A stretch of 64,000 nucleotides of DNA from assembly GCA_963920705.1 (NCBI GenBank), contig OY987230.1, positions 16,269,320 to 16,333,319 on the forward strand, given 5' to 3'. The DNA comes from Odiellus spinosus. Taxonomy: Eukaryota; Arthropoda; Arachnida; Opiliones; Phalangiidae. This document shows positions 13,401-23,715 of the stretch, in pieces. The position numbers and the translations under genes were made by a program. How positions within the stretch are numbered: position 1 is the stretch's first letter; each line of letters begins with the position of its first letter. Below the pieces are notes generated by a model. The model searched no databases. It saw only the letters and a program-made list of their open reading frames with translations, and was not told where the DNA came from.

Positions 13401-16400
13401 TAATCAAAAAAATTACCATTTCGGTAATTTGACCAGAGCAAATTTTAATAATTCTAAATCTCATTTGATAATTAAAATCCCGTTATGTAACTCATTTAAA
13501 GGCCAAATAGGTCGAGTTTCGTCGGTTTAAGAGTTGCTTGAGTTACTACTTTTATCCCTATGTGGTTTATAATTGCGTATTAATGCGCCTCGACTTTCGC
13601 GATAGTACAAACTAATCATGAATTAAAAAAGATTAAATATTAATATTTGATACACGAACTTCCATCAAGTTACCATTAGCGAATTTTCAAGAGTTTTAAT
13701 TGGTCCAAGTTTAAAACTTGGTCAAACTGTTTAATTTAACTAACGAGGATTTAAAAGATAAGGGATGAGTTAGTTGGCAATGAACGTGCACTCTTTCGTG
13801 CTTATCATTACGCAGATAAAGCTTTGTGATAATTAAAATAACTGTAAATAATTTCACCTGTAGTTGGAAACACGAATAAAGTTATCGCTAGTCCTAATAA
13901 CTATAGTTTCTTATAGTGATAAAGAGATCCTAACAATCCGTGTGTTACCGAATCAAGGTGAAATGAAAGATTATATTTAAAGGGAGGGTCAAAAGGAAAA
14001 TAAAACATGTTTGCGTAGTAAAACATTCACAAAGTGTCTCAGAATTGCACAAAAAATCATATATATTATAATTTTTGCATTTGATTAAAAGGAAAATCTG
14101 ACTAATTAAAAGACGCCATACCATCGCTTTAATAAAATCCCAGCGACACGTGCTGCGGCACACGCTCTGAATCGCGCTAAATCTCGTTCCTGACAGTTTT
14201 CAGGCGTAAAATATGATATTTTACGAAACCAAAGGTCTAATGATTAGTCGTTTTTTTTTTTTTGTTTTTTTCCCCACAATTCAGTAACATTTTACGAATG
14301 TTTTAATTGGCGATAAAGACTTATTTTTAGTAGTAGAACACACCTTCATTTTCCTCTTCAATCTACCTTTAAACAGACAGATTAAATAATTGGTGGTTTA
14401 TTTCGTATTTTTCCCAAAACTAAGACTTAATATCTCATTTTACAAATTAATCGTATTATTTCGGGCCTAATTACTCGTTTAAAATTTAGGGATTCCGCCT
14501 AGTTAGGTTCGAATTTCCGGTAGAACAACGTAATGCGGAATATAATATATATTATCATTTCCGGGTTTTACGACAAATCTGATTAAAATCTAAAATGTAA
14601 ACTTTGAGTCAAGGAGATAGTTCCGGAAACGAGCAATGAGGCAAACGGAGACAAAAGGCTAGACTGATAAGCTCAAAGACAGCATGTAATTACAAAAGGG
14701 AGACACGTGTAATTAAATATCACTTGAAAGCCAGATCTACGTAATGATTACGTTAAAAGTTATCACAAATAAGGTGTGTTTAAATTGAAGTACTATATTA
14801 TTCCCAATTGTAAGCTTGGACGGGATAGAAATAGAAAGTTTCATAACAACACAAGATATTCAAATTTAAGGTAACCGATAATCTAAATATACATCAGCTT
14901 GGGCATGGATTAAAATATCAAGATACTAGCTTGGTTCAAAAATTATTGGGATCCTGTAGCATGGTTCAAAAATGATTGGGACCCTGTAGCTTGGTTGAAA
15001 AAGGATTGGGACCCTGTAGCTTTGTTCTAAATCAATTGGGACCATGTAACTTAATTAGTACCCTACCTAAAATGTTTCAAAACTAATTGAAGCGTTGTAG
15101 CACCCTGTACCTCAATTGGTTCAAAAATAATTGGGACCCTGCACCTTGGTTCAAAAATAATTGGGACCCTGTACCTTGGTTCAAAAATAATTGAGACCCT
15201 GTACCTTGGTTCAAAAATAATTGGGACCCTGCACCTTGGCTCAAAAATAATGGGGACCCTGCACCTTGGCTCAAAAATAATGGGGACCCTGTACCTTGGT
15301 TCAAAAGTAATTGGGACCCTGTACCTTGGTTCAAAAGTAATTGGGACCCTGTACCTTGGTTCAAAAGTAATTGGGACCCTGTACCTTGGTTTGAATAAAA
15401 TTTGGATCAAGTAACTTGGTTCAAAACTAAATGTGATCCTGTAACTTGATTAAAAAATAAATGAAATCCTGTAACTTGATTCAAAAATAAATGAAATCCT
15501 GTAACTTGGTTTCAAAAGTAAATCAGAACCTGTAACATGGTTTCAAAACTAAATTAGATCCTGTAACTTGGTTCAAAACTAGTCGAGACGCAAGGATATA
15601 TCTTGGCTCACAATTAAATGACACCATGGCCATATACGTGGCTCTAAACTAACAGAGACATTGTAGCATGGTTCGAAACTAACACTTTAGAAATAATTAT
15701 TATAATAGCGTTTACTATCTCTTTAAAAGCATAGAAACTCCATTTCCTATGGGAATTGGAGACGATCTTATATTTTGCCGACGCCAACCATAATAGTATA
15801 AGATGGGAAGATTGGTTCCTATATGGAGCTTTCTCGAGATGATGAGGGAACTTAATCTTAAAAGAAAACTGCGTGGACAAAGAAAACTGGAAGGACCAGG
15901 CTAGCTGATTAATAACAACAATGTCTATCGCGTAGAAGACGTCAAATAAAAAAATCCTAAACCGTTTCGGTTATCGGAAACTCCAAGAAAAATACTCCTC
16001 GCTATCGACAATCGATGAAGAAAAAAGGTCATGAATCATTCATGAAATGCCTTAACTCAAATCCCTTTACTAAACCGCGCTAAAATCTTATTTAGATTAA
16101 CTGTCGATTTCATTAGCTCAGCCTAATTTAAATACATTAAATTTGTTAACAAAAATAACAACAACACAGCAAGACTAGGCCGAAAAAATAAGTTTCGAAT
16201 CAACTGTTAATCAAGGCTTCCAAAAACACTTGACTAAACAAACAGCAACGAGTAAGAGCAACTATCTAGACTAGGGCTTTCTTCACAGCTAGTGTATAAA
16301 ACGGAAGAGAGGATGGTGAATTATGGGTGATATTATAGTCTTGCCTGTATAAAGTCCCCTCTATATAGGAGCTTACAAAAGACGGAGTAAATTGGCCGTA

Positions 16401-19400
16401 TGAAAAGGTTAATAGGATCAAGAGTACGAAGTCAAGAATAGTTTGTAAATTATTTTGGTTTTGAGGTTAAAAACGAGTCAAAATAAATTTGAAACATTAT
16501 TTTATAATCTATCTATATAGTATGGAAAATCGTAGAAGAGTATACTTGAATAGTTTTAAAGGGAGGGTGAATAGGAAAATGAGCTGATTTGTTTTTAATG
16601 AATTATACATTTACGTAGAACAACCTTCAAAATTGGAAACCTTCTGATTATAGTAATTAAAATGAGAACCTCCGACTAATCAAAACACGCCCCACCTTTG
16701 TCTTAATAAAATCCCCGCCACTTGTGCTGCGGAACACTCTTTGAATCGCGCTAAAGCTAATTCTTAATTATTTTCAATCGAGCGTACAACAGCGCGTGTT
16801 GTGGATATTTTTTGAAGCCAAAAGTAGGGAATCTTTGGATTAGTCGGAGCTTCTCCTTTTAATTGAATTGGATGCCAAAATCAGAATTTTTAACAATTTT
16901 TACACTATATCCAAAAACATTTTCAGAATGTTTTACTACGCAAACATCTGTCTTACGTTTAGAAATATAATCAATAAAAAAAAATCACTTTACTTTTTCT
17001 TCGACACAATCCCTTTAAACCTTTAAGACTGACCTTGACTTATATTTGATTAAGCTTAGTTTACATAAGAGCGATTGTCCACTCGAAAAGATTGAAAAAA
17101 GAATTTCAGGCTGAGAATGTAGAGACATACATTATCCTAATTACATCGATCTCATTCTGATAAATTAATACGAAATTCTAATTTTCTTAAGAGCTAAGCC
17201 AATCTAACTAAAATATAATAGAAAGAGTATAAGATTTCAAACTCGTTAACACGTTTCACTTCGATACGTGAATCCCGCGAATAAACTGACGGAAAAACAA
17301 GTTTGTATGACAGCCTCTCGACTTCGCTCCAAAGATAAATTTCAACAAAACTGAAATAAAACTAGGTCCCGCAACAATACTAACTCCTAAAGATAGTCTT
17401 AATCAAAATTGTAATTTAAAACTAAACCGAATACCCCAATTAGTAAGAATCATTGTGAAATTTAAGCTTGAATAAAATTACACACCACATTCTTTGATAT
17501 TGAAGTGGGGAATCTTAGAGCTTCGAACGTATTGAAATCTCAGACTGATTACTATATTGCAAACCACTTTTCATTTTACGAATAATCACTTAGCGATCCT
17601 AGCAAAATTCAGGTCATGTTTCCTAAAATATTGTATATATATTTATGATACATGTTAGAAATTTCGACCCCGCGTGTCAAAAGTGTTTCAAAATATATAA
17701 AAATGAATTTCTTTTATCCTAATTTGAAAGCTTCCTTGTCTAAAATGTCTACAGAATTTTGAATCATTTAGAAATTTCATCACGTATCTACTATCTAGGG
17801 GACAGGCATCTGAGAATATTTTTTCGCAAATTCTATTCAGTGTCAGACCTCCTAGTCCATTCTATTTTATATGGTTAATTCATTGTTCCCCATGCATAGA
17901 AGTAATTTACTTAGTAATTTACGGTTTGCTCTCGTAAAATTACCAATAGTAATTATTATTTGAAACCATTTGAATTAAAATTTTAATAAATTACTAAAAG
18001 AGGTCAAAGTTTAACGTTTTAAATCGTCTACAAGTCTACTTTCAACAGTTATTCGTCTTTGGCGTCGCTAAAAAGACATGTTAATGTAATTTTCATGTCT
18101 GAGTCACTTTGCCTTATATCATTACAAGTTATTAATCTAAGAACTGATGAATTTCTCTAGATATTTAAAAAAAACCTCAAACTATTAGTCAAATCAAGGT
18201 TGCCAACACATACATAGGAACATCGTTATCCTTTGACTCGCTCTATTAGCTTTGAACCTCCCCAAACCTAGATCTTTAATAGAAACCCCCCACAAAAGAG
18301 GTTGAGCGTTGAAAGAATGACAGTTATATTAAAAGAAAGGAAGTTGCTTAACATTAAGGGAAAAAAGGATATCTTTCTCTTTTCTTTTTAGCTTATACTC
18401 CCGAATGTTCTTAAGGAGTTAACTGGACTACTTCTTTCGCTACGAAGTTTATCATTATGTATCAAACAGCCTTAACTTTGGCCACTGAAACATCTTCCCT
18501 TGAACAAGAGAATATTTAGTTTCAGGCAAGTTCACGTTATGCTTAACGATGCGTAGCCGAAAAACGTTTTACATTTTTTACATACCACGGGATATATTAG
18601 AACTGTTTTTTTTTTATTACCCAAAAAGCCAATTAGTTATGTTTCCTCAAAGAGAATGCCGCGAACTATAAAGATAAGCCTTGTCAAAATGGTACTTTTT
18701 TGGTTCAATAATTAGAATATATTTGAATTAACATTAATATGAGAATAAATAATCTACAATAAAATAACCTTAAAAAACCCTAATAATATTAATAAAATTT
18801 ATGTAGAAATTACCAAAAATCTATTTTACCCTTTCAAAGCTCATAATTATAAAACTATCGGTAAATAATAAAACTCTAAACAGACCTCAAAAGATAAAAA
18901 TCATCTCAGAAATCGAAAATTCTAAAACTCGCGCTCAAAAATGATCTCAGAAACCCAAAATTCTAAAACACACGGTCAAAAATTATCTTAGGAACCCAAA
19001 ATTCAAAATTTTAACCTCAAAAATTATCTCAGAAACCCAAATTTCTAAAACAAACCCTCAAATATCATCTCAGACATCCACAAATTGCAAAACACTCCAT
19101 GAAAATCATTCTAAAAGGCCCAAAAAAAAACTCCTTAAAAATACATGAACTAAACCATAAAATCTTTTTCCCAAATAAATTATTCCAACATTCTGCACTT
19201 ATTTTGGATTAATAAAATGCATAATTAACTCCTAAAAGTCAAAAACAAGACAGTTTAGTAGAAGATATGGATTAAAATTTCTACCAGTAATGAGAAACAT
19301 CAAACAAAACCTGCGCATAAAACATTTCACTGTGACTATATCAAAAAGCGCTTAAGTAGAGTTATCAAAAGCTCCGCGCATAACTCAGCCCCAAAGTATT

Positions 19401-22400
19401 AAATATACGCAACTTCTTCTAAAGCTAAAAAAATCCCACGGTTGACATCTTGCAACCCCCTAAAAAAGATATCAAAATCTCGTAAAGCTGAGGGATTTAA
19501 AATGCCGAAATAATCGGATAATCTATATCATCTTGGCCGATGTGTCTCGGCAAAATCTTATAGATAGGCCTTCTAAAGCTCAGAAGATAAATAGACTATC
19601 CATATGGGTTGACTACACTGGAATATAAATAGGCTTAGAACTCACCCGTAGAACCTTAGAATAATAAATTATTCGCTTCGAAAATTCGCTGATCTATCGC
19701 TAGTTGCCCGGCCTACTTCCCAACCTGAATGCATCGCTTTTGGGTAAGACACTGTTATTCAATGAAAATGCCAACTAAAGGTTTAGGTGGGCAGGCACCT
19801 CTTTTAAAGATTAAAGGGAAAATACGAGTTAAAAATGACTCAGATCGTTCGTCAACCTATCATAAAAATTTCCATTTCCTTGAAGTGTACCTAAATCATT
19901 TATTTCCCTTGCCTATTAGGCCTATTTTTAAAATCACTTAATTTTTGAGCTATTCCAGGAATGGAGGTCGTGTTCGAACCCTGTCTAAGCTTAGATGTTG
20001 AGTAATTCTACGTGCTTACAGTTTTTTCTAAAATTAACCTAATTAACCTATTAAGTAGCTTCCCTTTCATCATCCATTTAAGTTCTAGCAGAAGCCGATG
20101 AAACCCTCCTTTGAAGTATATTACTCCCGTGTCTTGTCTACCCCTCTCTGTATGGGTTATTCTCAAAAGGCGCGATTCGTACGCCTCCTAACGGTAGATG
20201 TTTTCGGAGCGGGAGCTCGTCGAGCGAATATCTCTAGCAGCCTTGGAGTTCGTCCAAAAAACGTCGTCGTTTGTGGAGAGAATTTCCAATTTTCAGTAGA
20301 CAGGGGGGATGAAGTAGGACCCCTTCTAACTCATAAAATTGTGAATTTTGCCCATACTCTCTGTATGGGCAAAATTCACAAGAGCGCTATATGGAACATT
20401 GGAGTAGTAGATTTCAAAGGAGGGTTTCATCGGCTTCTGCGTTATTGTATTAATTTAATAAGATTAGTAAATAAAATTTATGGATGCTTTTGAAGATCTT
20501 ATTTAAGACTAGTTCGCCGCTGCTTTTACAATTTTGTACAATCCTTTGAAGAGAAATATAATTAAATTTATAATTTGAACAAATGTTCGAAAACTTCCCC
20601 TTCTTAGTTTGAAAATAAAAGTCACAATTTCAAATTGAAATATTTTTGGAGGAAACAAATTATTAACCATGATATTTCAAGAGTAATTTACATGTACTAC
20701 TTTTATCTATTATTAGGTTTAACATTGCGTATACATCCGCAACAGCTTAAACCTTTATGACAGCCCTTCTTGAAAAATTGGTTGTCTCTCTATAGTAATT
20801 TCATTATTATTTGACAGCACGAATAAAGCAGGGGCAACTGGTTATCTCTATGATTTTTTTGAGCCTAGAAAATAAAGGGAGCTAGCCTGTATAGCATCGA
20901 GCGTGCTAACGAATTACGATGAAATAAATTTATCTTCTTGTTTCCAAAAACTACTTCGGGGAAATGATATCCCAGCACGAGCAGACACAACTCTTAATCA
21001 GAAGGAACATTTTCTTTCTTGACCAGTGGCCAGGAATAATGAAACGGTGAAAGAGATCCGATAGTTCCGGTCTTTCAGATATGTGATATAATATTTCCCC
21101 AAAGGCGATAATAAGATATAGCTAACACTCGGAAATATTTATTTCAACACCTTGCGCGTTATTCAGCATTATAATATTCAGAGGCGCTTTTGGACCCAGT
21201 ACTCTCGAATACCAGACCAAGATTATTTTGGGATCAAGGAATAGAATGCCTACGCTAAGAAGTTACGAGATCCTACTCTGTGTAGAACTCTATTTGTTAT
21301 AAAACCTAGCTTTGTACATTCTGAAAACTCTTCAAATTGTTTCCGAGTCTAGCAACTGTTACGTGGATCTACTGACTAAATAATAATTTGGTTGAGTAAA
21401 AGTGATGAATTTTTACTACCTATTAGTCCAAAAGTCTCTCCCCCTATAGCCAAGAGTTTTCCCCAAACATAGAAAGCATTCTTAGTAAAATTTATACTCC
21501 AATGTTGGAAAACAGATAAGAGAAACTAAGAAATGCACTTAAGAAGATACACGTAAATATAAACGAAACAGACCCAACAAAATTCTGCGTCATTTGTATT
21601 GTAAAGTATACGGACTCTCAACTTAGTTAAGTTGAGACTTGAAGCAGTGAAAGATTTAACTCACTGAACCGTACTCTTAAGTTTACAGTTTAATTTCCCT
21701 CATTTACCCAAACACTTTACGGAGTTTTAGTAAATAATTGTTTTTTTAAATATCACACTCACCACTCCAAAAGCTGGACTCTTGAGCTCCCGGCACCCAG
21801 TAAGCCCATAGTTGAACTAGAATGAACGGTGTAGAGCACAAAATGTATCCCAAGATGACCACTACGGTGATTTTCACAGTTTTAATTTTGGCACGTGATA
21901 ATCCACGCATAGAATGAGTTCTCGGCGCTACTAAATTATCCGAACAGGATTTGAATGAAGATCGCGTTGACTTAGGCCTTGGTTTTAAGTTAGGGCTTGT
22001 ATCACCGTTATTTTCTTCTGGTGAGTTATCTTCGCAATCTTGTAAAGTTATTTCCACTTGATCTTTGTTACGAAAACGGTACGATCTAACGAATTTTAAT
22101 AAACAATTATATTAATTAGTTCCTAATTGCTAATAACATCGCGATAAATCCTCATAACCGACTTAATGCAACACCTCAGACGCCTTTTGACGCGACTTTA
22201 ATGGAGGGGAGGAGAGTTACATGACAGCGCCATCTAGACGAGAACTACCAAGGTCAGGTTCATAAAGTGGTGTTTGGCGGAAAACATAAATAACATTATA
22301 ATTTATTGCTTCTAAACTATGTATAACCCTTAAATTACATATCAAAACAAATTAAATATAATACGATATATAGTTTATGTGGACAGGCATTAGACTTAAC

Positions 22401-23656
22401 ATTATAACGAGGGAAACTATTTAAAATTTAGAGCCTAAACTAAGCCTAATTGTAGTAGATAATGAATAAACAGTAACCTTGTTATCAAAACGCTTAATAT
22501 TAGCAAAAGTAGAGTACATACATTAAAAAAAAATTAAGAAAGCTTTTAACTCACCTCCCAATGACCAAGAAGGTAGATTTCCCTTTAATCTTCTTCAGGT
22601 CTTTCTTCATAATCTCAGTGACGCAAGAACTCTTTCTTTTGAGCTGGACATTGACCCAGATGGCCCGGCAGATACAGACGTACGTAAAGGTCAAGACGAT
22701 TAAGGGTAAGAAGAAAACGCTGATGGCGTACCACGTCACGTAGGCCCGCTCGCCCCAAGGTTGAATAAAAGTTCCCCAACAATCTTCTACTTCCGGGGAA
22801 CTGCCAGGAACTAATTGGTAGGAGAAAATCGCTAGCTGGGGACAACAACACAGTAAAGAAACGACCCAAGCGCTCCCAATCATAATCTTAGATCTATAAG
22901 AACGAGCAAAACCAATGGAATTAAAGACAAGAGCAGTGGGGCGATAATCAAGGTCAAAAAAGTTACCTCTTGGGAGTCCAATGGCAATTAGACAAAGGGA
23001 AACATATGGCTTGATAACGATCGATGGCAGTGACCACTAGAACGTAAGAACTCAAGTAAGGCCCCAAGAGCTGCAGAAACTTGACAGATTTACACATAAA
23101 ATCGCCTCCTTTGAATCGATAAGTGGCGTCCCAAGCGATTTGAGGCAAGACGTTAAAGAATGCCGTTGTGAGGTCGGCGATACACAGATGCAGAAGAAAG
23201 TAATACATTCGGGTCATTTTGATTCCGCGTAAAGCCAAAGCCAACAGAACGCAACTATTTCCAAGAACGGTTAAAACAAATATTGACGATAACGTGCCAA
23301 GCTAAAGCGGAGAAAAATATTAATACAATATTAACTATTAAACTAAAAAACGGTATCCAGAAATTTAGCTCATTATGGTTCAGACATTCCTCAGTGTTTG
23401 ACACAAAATATACACGTGTTTGCCTACAACGCTTAATTACTTTAAATCTACTTACTTCGGCTTTAGCCAACGCTTCGTCCCTAACCATGGTGTGAACAGT
23501 TTTATTGGTTTCATTGGCACCACTTCCATTGGATATCCAAATGGTTCGATCGACTTCATTAGCCACTGTACTTAAAACGTCATCAAAAACGTAGCTTTCG
23601 CTGCTAGCAACTTCGGCGGACCATCTGACGTACAACTCCGTAGCTTTAACTTCCAT
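1010..23656 (-). CDS. Vasopressin/oxytocin-type (inotocin-like) GPCR, 5 coding exons
   Basis: Model: join of 23656-23456, 23301-22967, 22893-22555, 22085-21763 and 1416-1010 on the minus strand; 1,605 nt, 534 aa plus stop. All introns are GT-AG and phases agree. It is a seven-helix receptor predicted to sit in the plasma membrane and bind a vasopressin/oxytocin-like neuropeptide. The N-terminus carries three NxS/T sites. TM1 has VLGNSCVLLAL, and the conserved ECL1/TM3 disulfide Cys is about residue 137. The DRY motif is at about 161-163. The ECL2 Cys is near 217, followed by the family hallmark DCWGTFIQPWG and TW after it. TM6 is preceded by RAKIKTVK, and TM7 has NSCVNPWIY (about 413-421). 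A CRCRR motif in the tail suggests palmitoylation. These hallmarks are closer to vasopressin/oxytocin receptors than to CCAP, corazonin or AKH receptors. Subtype is inference; a family-level call is secure. Confidence 0.9.
1478..2008. repeat. TATATCTC-type microsatellite
   Basis: About 530 bp made of TATATCTC and TATATATCTATC units with slight variation. Every open frame across it is simple-sequence artefact. The left edge lies only about 60 bp from the exon 5 acceptor of the receptor. Confidence 0.97.
2083..2411 (+). repeat. Left terminal inverted repeat of the TIR element
   Basis: About 330 bp, starting GTCGAGGAGACAA and ending near TTATTTTTACACACA. It is nearly identical to the reverse complement of 4071-4409 and includes a TGACGTCA palindrome near 2214. 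Confidence 0.85.
2448..3789 (+). pseudogene. PIN/XPG-like plus tesmin/TSO1-type CXC protein of the TIR element
   Basis: Two adjoining reading frames (2448-3146 and about 3133-3789) carry one protein family, with one frame change near 3130. The first part has VIFDKYQKQSIKS and SRRSG, then EADVTIISYLLKLH and ADDTDIFLLL, an acidic pattern like PIN/XPG-I nuclease folds. The second has FHALTGCDSVSYPFGKGK, a conserved middle (RARLQVMILCAADKLGPP), and a cysteine cluster, CSCQSKNACEGKRCTC... SGLSCTSYCKC, matching the CXC (tesmin/TSO1) type. Such proteins recur as unnamed multi-copy genes in many invertebrate genomes. This copy starts just inside the left TIR and seems to lack the usual N-terminal part. 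Nuclease activity is inference. Confidence 0.7.
4071..4409 (-). repeat. Right terminal inverted repeat of the TIR element
   Basis: Reverse complement of the left arm with scattered mismatches and a 14-bp extra stretch close to the outer end. Confidence 0.85.
4412..5904. other. Non-coding intron sequence
   Basis: No gene recognised. A perfect 13-bp inverted repeat, AAGAAGATACGCC (4858-4870) and its complement (4955-4967), may be the remnant of a short MITE. Confidence 0.4.
5905..6018. mobile_element. Short inverted-repeat MITE, copy A
   Basis: The left end, with GGGTATGTCTCTC and TGTACAC, and the right end, TTTTGTACACCCTAGTTC then GTGTCTACCCC, are inverted relatives. The same ends recur at 49031-49194, which supports a dispersed family. 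Confidence 0.5.
6019..7980. other. Non-coding intron sequence
   Basis: AT-rich, with short poly-T runs. I found no reading frame with protein-family features and no clear repeat. Confidence 0.4.
7987..8563 (+). repeat. 174-bp tandem satellite, about 3.3 units
   Basis: Units start with GGCTCATG/GGCTCGTG at 7987, 8161, 8335 and 8513, so the period is 174-178 bp. Each unit contains AATCTAGGGAATGTCTT and TGCTATCGTTTTATGCC. The last unit is cut short near 8563. Confidence 0.92.
8564..10038. other. Non-coding intron sequence
   Basis: No gene or clear repeat seen. A slightly GC-richer patch lies at 9570-9790 with no recognised function. Confidence 0.35.
10039..10605. mobile_element. 567-bp inverted-repeat element, GCGTCC-TIR family
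   Basis: The outer ends (10039-10110 and 10535-10605) are inverted with about 70-80% identity and contain CTCTA..GGCAAACAGTG. Further in lies a perfect 41-bp inverted repeat (10115-10155, 10493-10533) built around CCCCCTTCGGGGGG. The outer ends resemble the MITE at 39185-39327. The target duplication is not clear, so the copy is probably old. Confidence 0.7.
10606..12204. other. Non-coding intron sequence
   Basis: No recognisable gene. 11640-11780 has a weak TTTCCCTGACAAATTCTTAA-like degenerate repetition. Confidence 0.35.
12205..12556. mobile_element. Possible TTAA-type MITE (weak)
   Basis: The right end, ACCCTCCCT followed by TTAA (12557-12560), matches the family at 13981 and 16560. The proposed left end, AGGGGGGATGACACG preceded by TCAA, is degenerate, so the left boundary is uncertain. 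Confidence 0.3.
12561..13976. other. Non-coding intron sequence
   Basis: AT-rich. No gene or organised repeat seen. Confidence 0.35.
13981..14368. mobile_element. MITE with TTAA target duplication, copy 1
   Basis: Flanked by TTAA (13977-13980, 14369-14372). Ends start AGGGAGGGTC and, inverted, AGGTAGATTGAAGAGGAAAATG. The interior shares GCTGCGG.ACACNCT.TGAATCGCGCTAAA-like sequence with 16560-17014. TTAA duplication points to piggyBac- or Kolobok-type mobilisation; no transposase inside. Confidence 0.6.
14377..14927. other. Non-coding intron sequence
   Basis: Nothing recognised. Confidence 0.35.
14928..15680. repeat. 30-bp minisatellite
   Basis: About 24 units of TTGGTTCAAAAATAATTGGG plus ACCCTGTACC, most regular at 15110-15400 and degrading outward. 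Because the period is a multiple of three, open frames appear on the minus strand; they are not genes. Confidence 0.95.
15681..16555. other. Non-coding intron sequence
   Basis: Nothing recognised. Confidence 0.35.
16560..17014. mobile_element. MITE with TTAA target duplication, copy 2
   Basis: Flanked by TTAA (16556-16559, 17015-17018). The left end is AGGGAGGGTGAATAGGAAAA; the right end is the inverted ...GACACAATCCCT. The middle is a diverged relative of 13981-14368. Confidence 0.62.
17019..18889. other. Non-coding intron sequence
   Basis: AT-rich. No gene or clear repeat seen. Confidence 0.35.
18890..19100. repeat. 41-bp tandem repeat, five units
   Basis: The core ATCTCAGAAACCCAAAATTC recurs at 18901, 18942, 18983, 19024 and 19065, an exact 41-bp spacing despite base changes. 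Confidence 0.88.
19101..20087. other. Non-coding intron sequence
   Basis: No gene recognised. 19500-19620 contains two partial TAAAGCTNAG-like motifs only. Confidence 0.35.
20088..20440. mobile_element. 353-bp MITE with internal perfect hairpin
   Basis: Ends are GCAGAAGCCGATGAAACCCT on the left and its complement on the right (20421-20440), continuing as CCTTTGAA... TACTCC, about 40 bp of inverted repeat. Inside, a 17-bp perfect stem with a 5-bp loop occupies 20341-20379. The phrase CTCTCTGTATGGG occurs twice in the same orientation. A target duplication is not clear. Confidence 0.75.
20341..20379. repeat. 17-bp perfect palindromic stem, 5-bp loop
   Basis: GTGAATTTTGCCCATAC, loop TCTCT, then the exact complement. 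It lies within the MITE at 20088-20440. Confidence 0.92.
20441..21756. other. Non-coding intron sequence
   Basis: Nothing recognised up to the exon 4 donor of the receptor. Confidence 0.35.
21763..22085 (-). CDS. VP/OT receptor exon 4 (ICL3 and TM6)
   Basis: Acceptor CGTTAG, donor GTGAGT; 323 nt. The first codon is completed by one base, giving RSYRFRNKDQVEITLQ. Encodes a long acidic/serine-rich ICL3, then LSRAKIKTVKITVVV and TM6, up to FWSG in ECL3. The upstream intron is 469 bp. Confidence 0.9.
22555..22893 (-). CDS. VP/OT receptor exon 3 (TM4-TM5, start of ICL3)
   Basis: Acceptor TTATAG, donor GTGAGT; 339 nt. The split codon AG|A restores TPKRSKIMIGSAW, and the upstream intron is only 73 bp. 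Encodes TM4, ECL2 with VEDCWGTFIQPWGERAY, TM5, and a lysine-rich ICL3 start. Confidence 0.92.
22967..23301 (-). CDS. VP/OT receptor exon 2 (TM1-TM3)
   Basis: Acceptor CTTTAG, donor GTAACT; 335 nt, phase 0 in, phase 2 out. Encodes TM1, ICL1 (RGIKMTRMYYF), TM2 (LLHLCIADL), the ECL1 pattern LPQIAWDATYRF, the disulfide Cys, TM3 and DRYQAIC. The upstream intron (23455-23302) is 154 bp. Confidence 0.92.
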
Positions 23657-23713
23657 TATTTATGACTATCCATATAACCACAAACTGTTGTTAAATTCCT
23701 CCGGTAATTTTGC
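23456..23713 (-). CDS. VP/OT receptor exon with 5'UTR end and N-terminus
   Basis: The coding part is 23656-23456 (67 aa). An in-frame TAA lies just upstream of the ATG, so this is the first possible Met. An ATTTCAG acceptor ends at 23714, so the exon probably begins at 23713 with 57 nt of 5'UTR and at least one non-coding exon lies further upstream (not located). The encoded part is the extracellular N-terminus with glycosylation sites NGS, NET and NKT and ends with the family-typical EALAKAE before TM1. Donor GTAAGT, phase 0. Confidence 0.85.
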
Positions 23714-23715
23714 CT

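Larger units (their letters stand above)
1417..21762 (-). other. 20.3-kb intron 4 of the VP/OT receptor
   Basis: The intron runs from donor GTGAGT (21762) to acceptor TTTCAG (1417). It separates the TM6 exon from the TM7 exon and is over 40 times longer than any other intron of this gene. It holds a microsatellite, one coding DNA element, three tandem-repeat fields and several MITEs, described separately. Confidence 0.88.

Noticed and set aside
15063-15410. Minus-strand open frames with a ten-residue repeat
   Set aside because: The 30-bp minisatellite is a multiple of three and lacks stops; no start, splice or family support.
19960-19990. GTGTTCGAACCC, like a tRNA B box
   Set aside because: No box A, acceptor stem or anticodon arm could be folded around it.
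20098-20493. 131-codon plus-strand frame
   Set aside because: It spans the 353-bp MITE from end to end; the protein is translated inverted repeat.
1010-23656. CCAP or corazonin receptor identity
   Set aside because: ECL2 DCWGTFIQPWG and the LPQIAWDATYRF/GPYLSSY patterns fit vasopressin/oxytocin-type receptors better.
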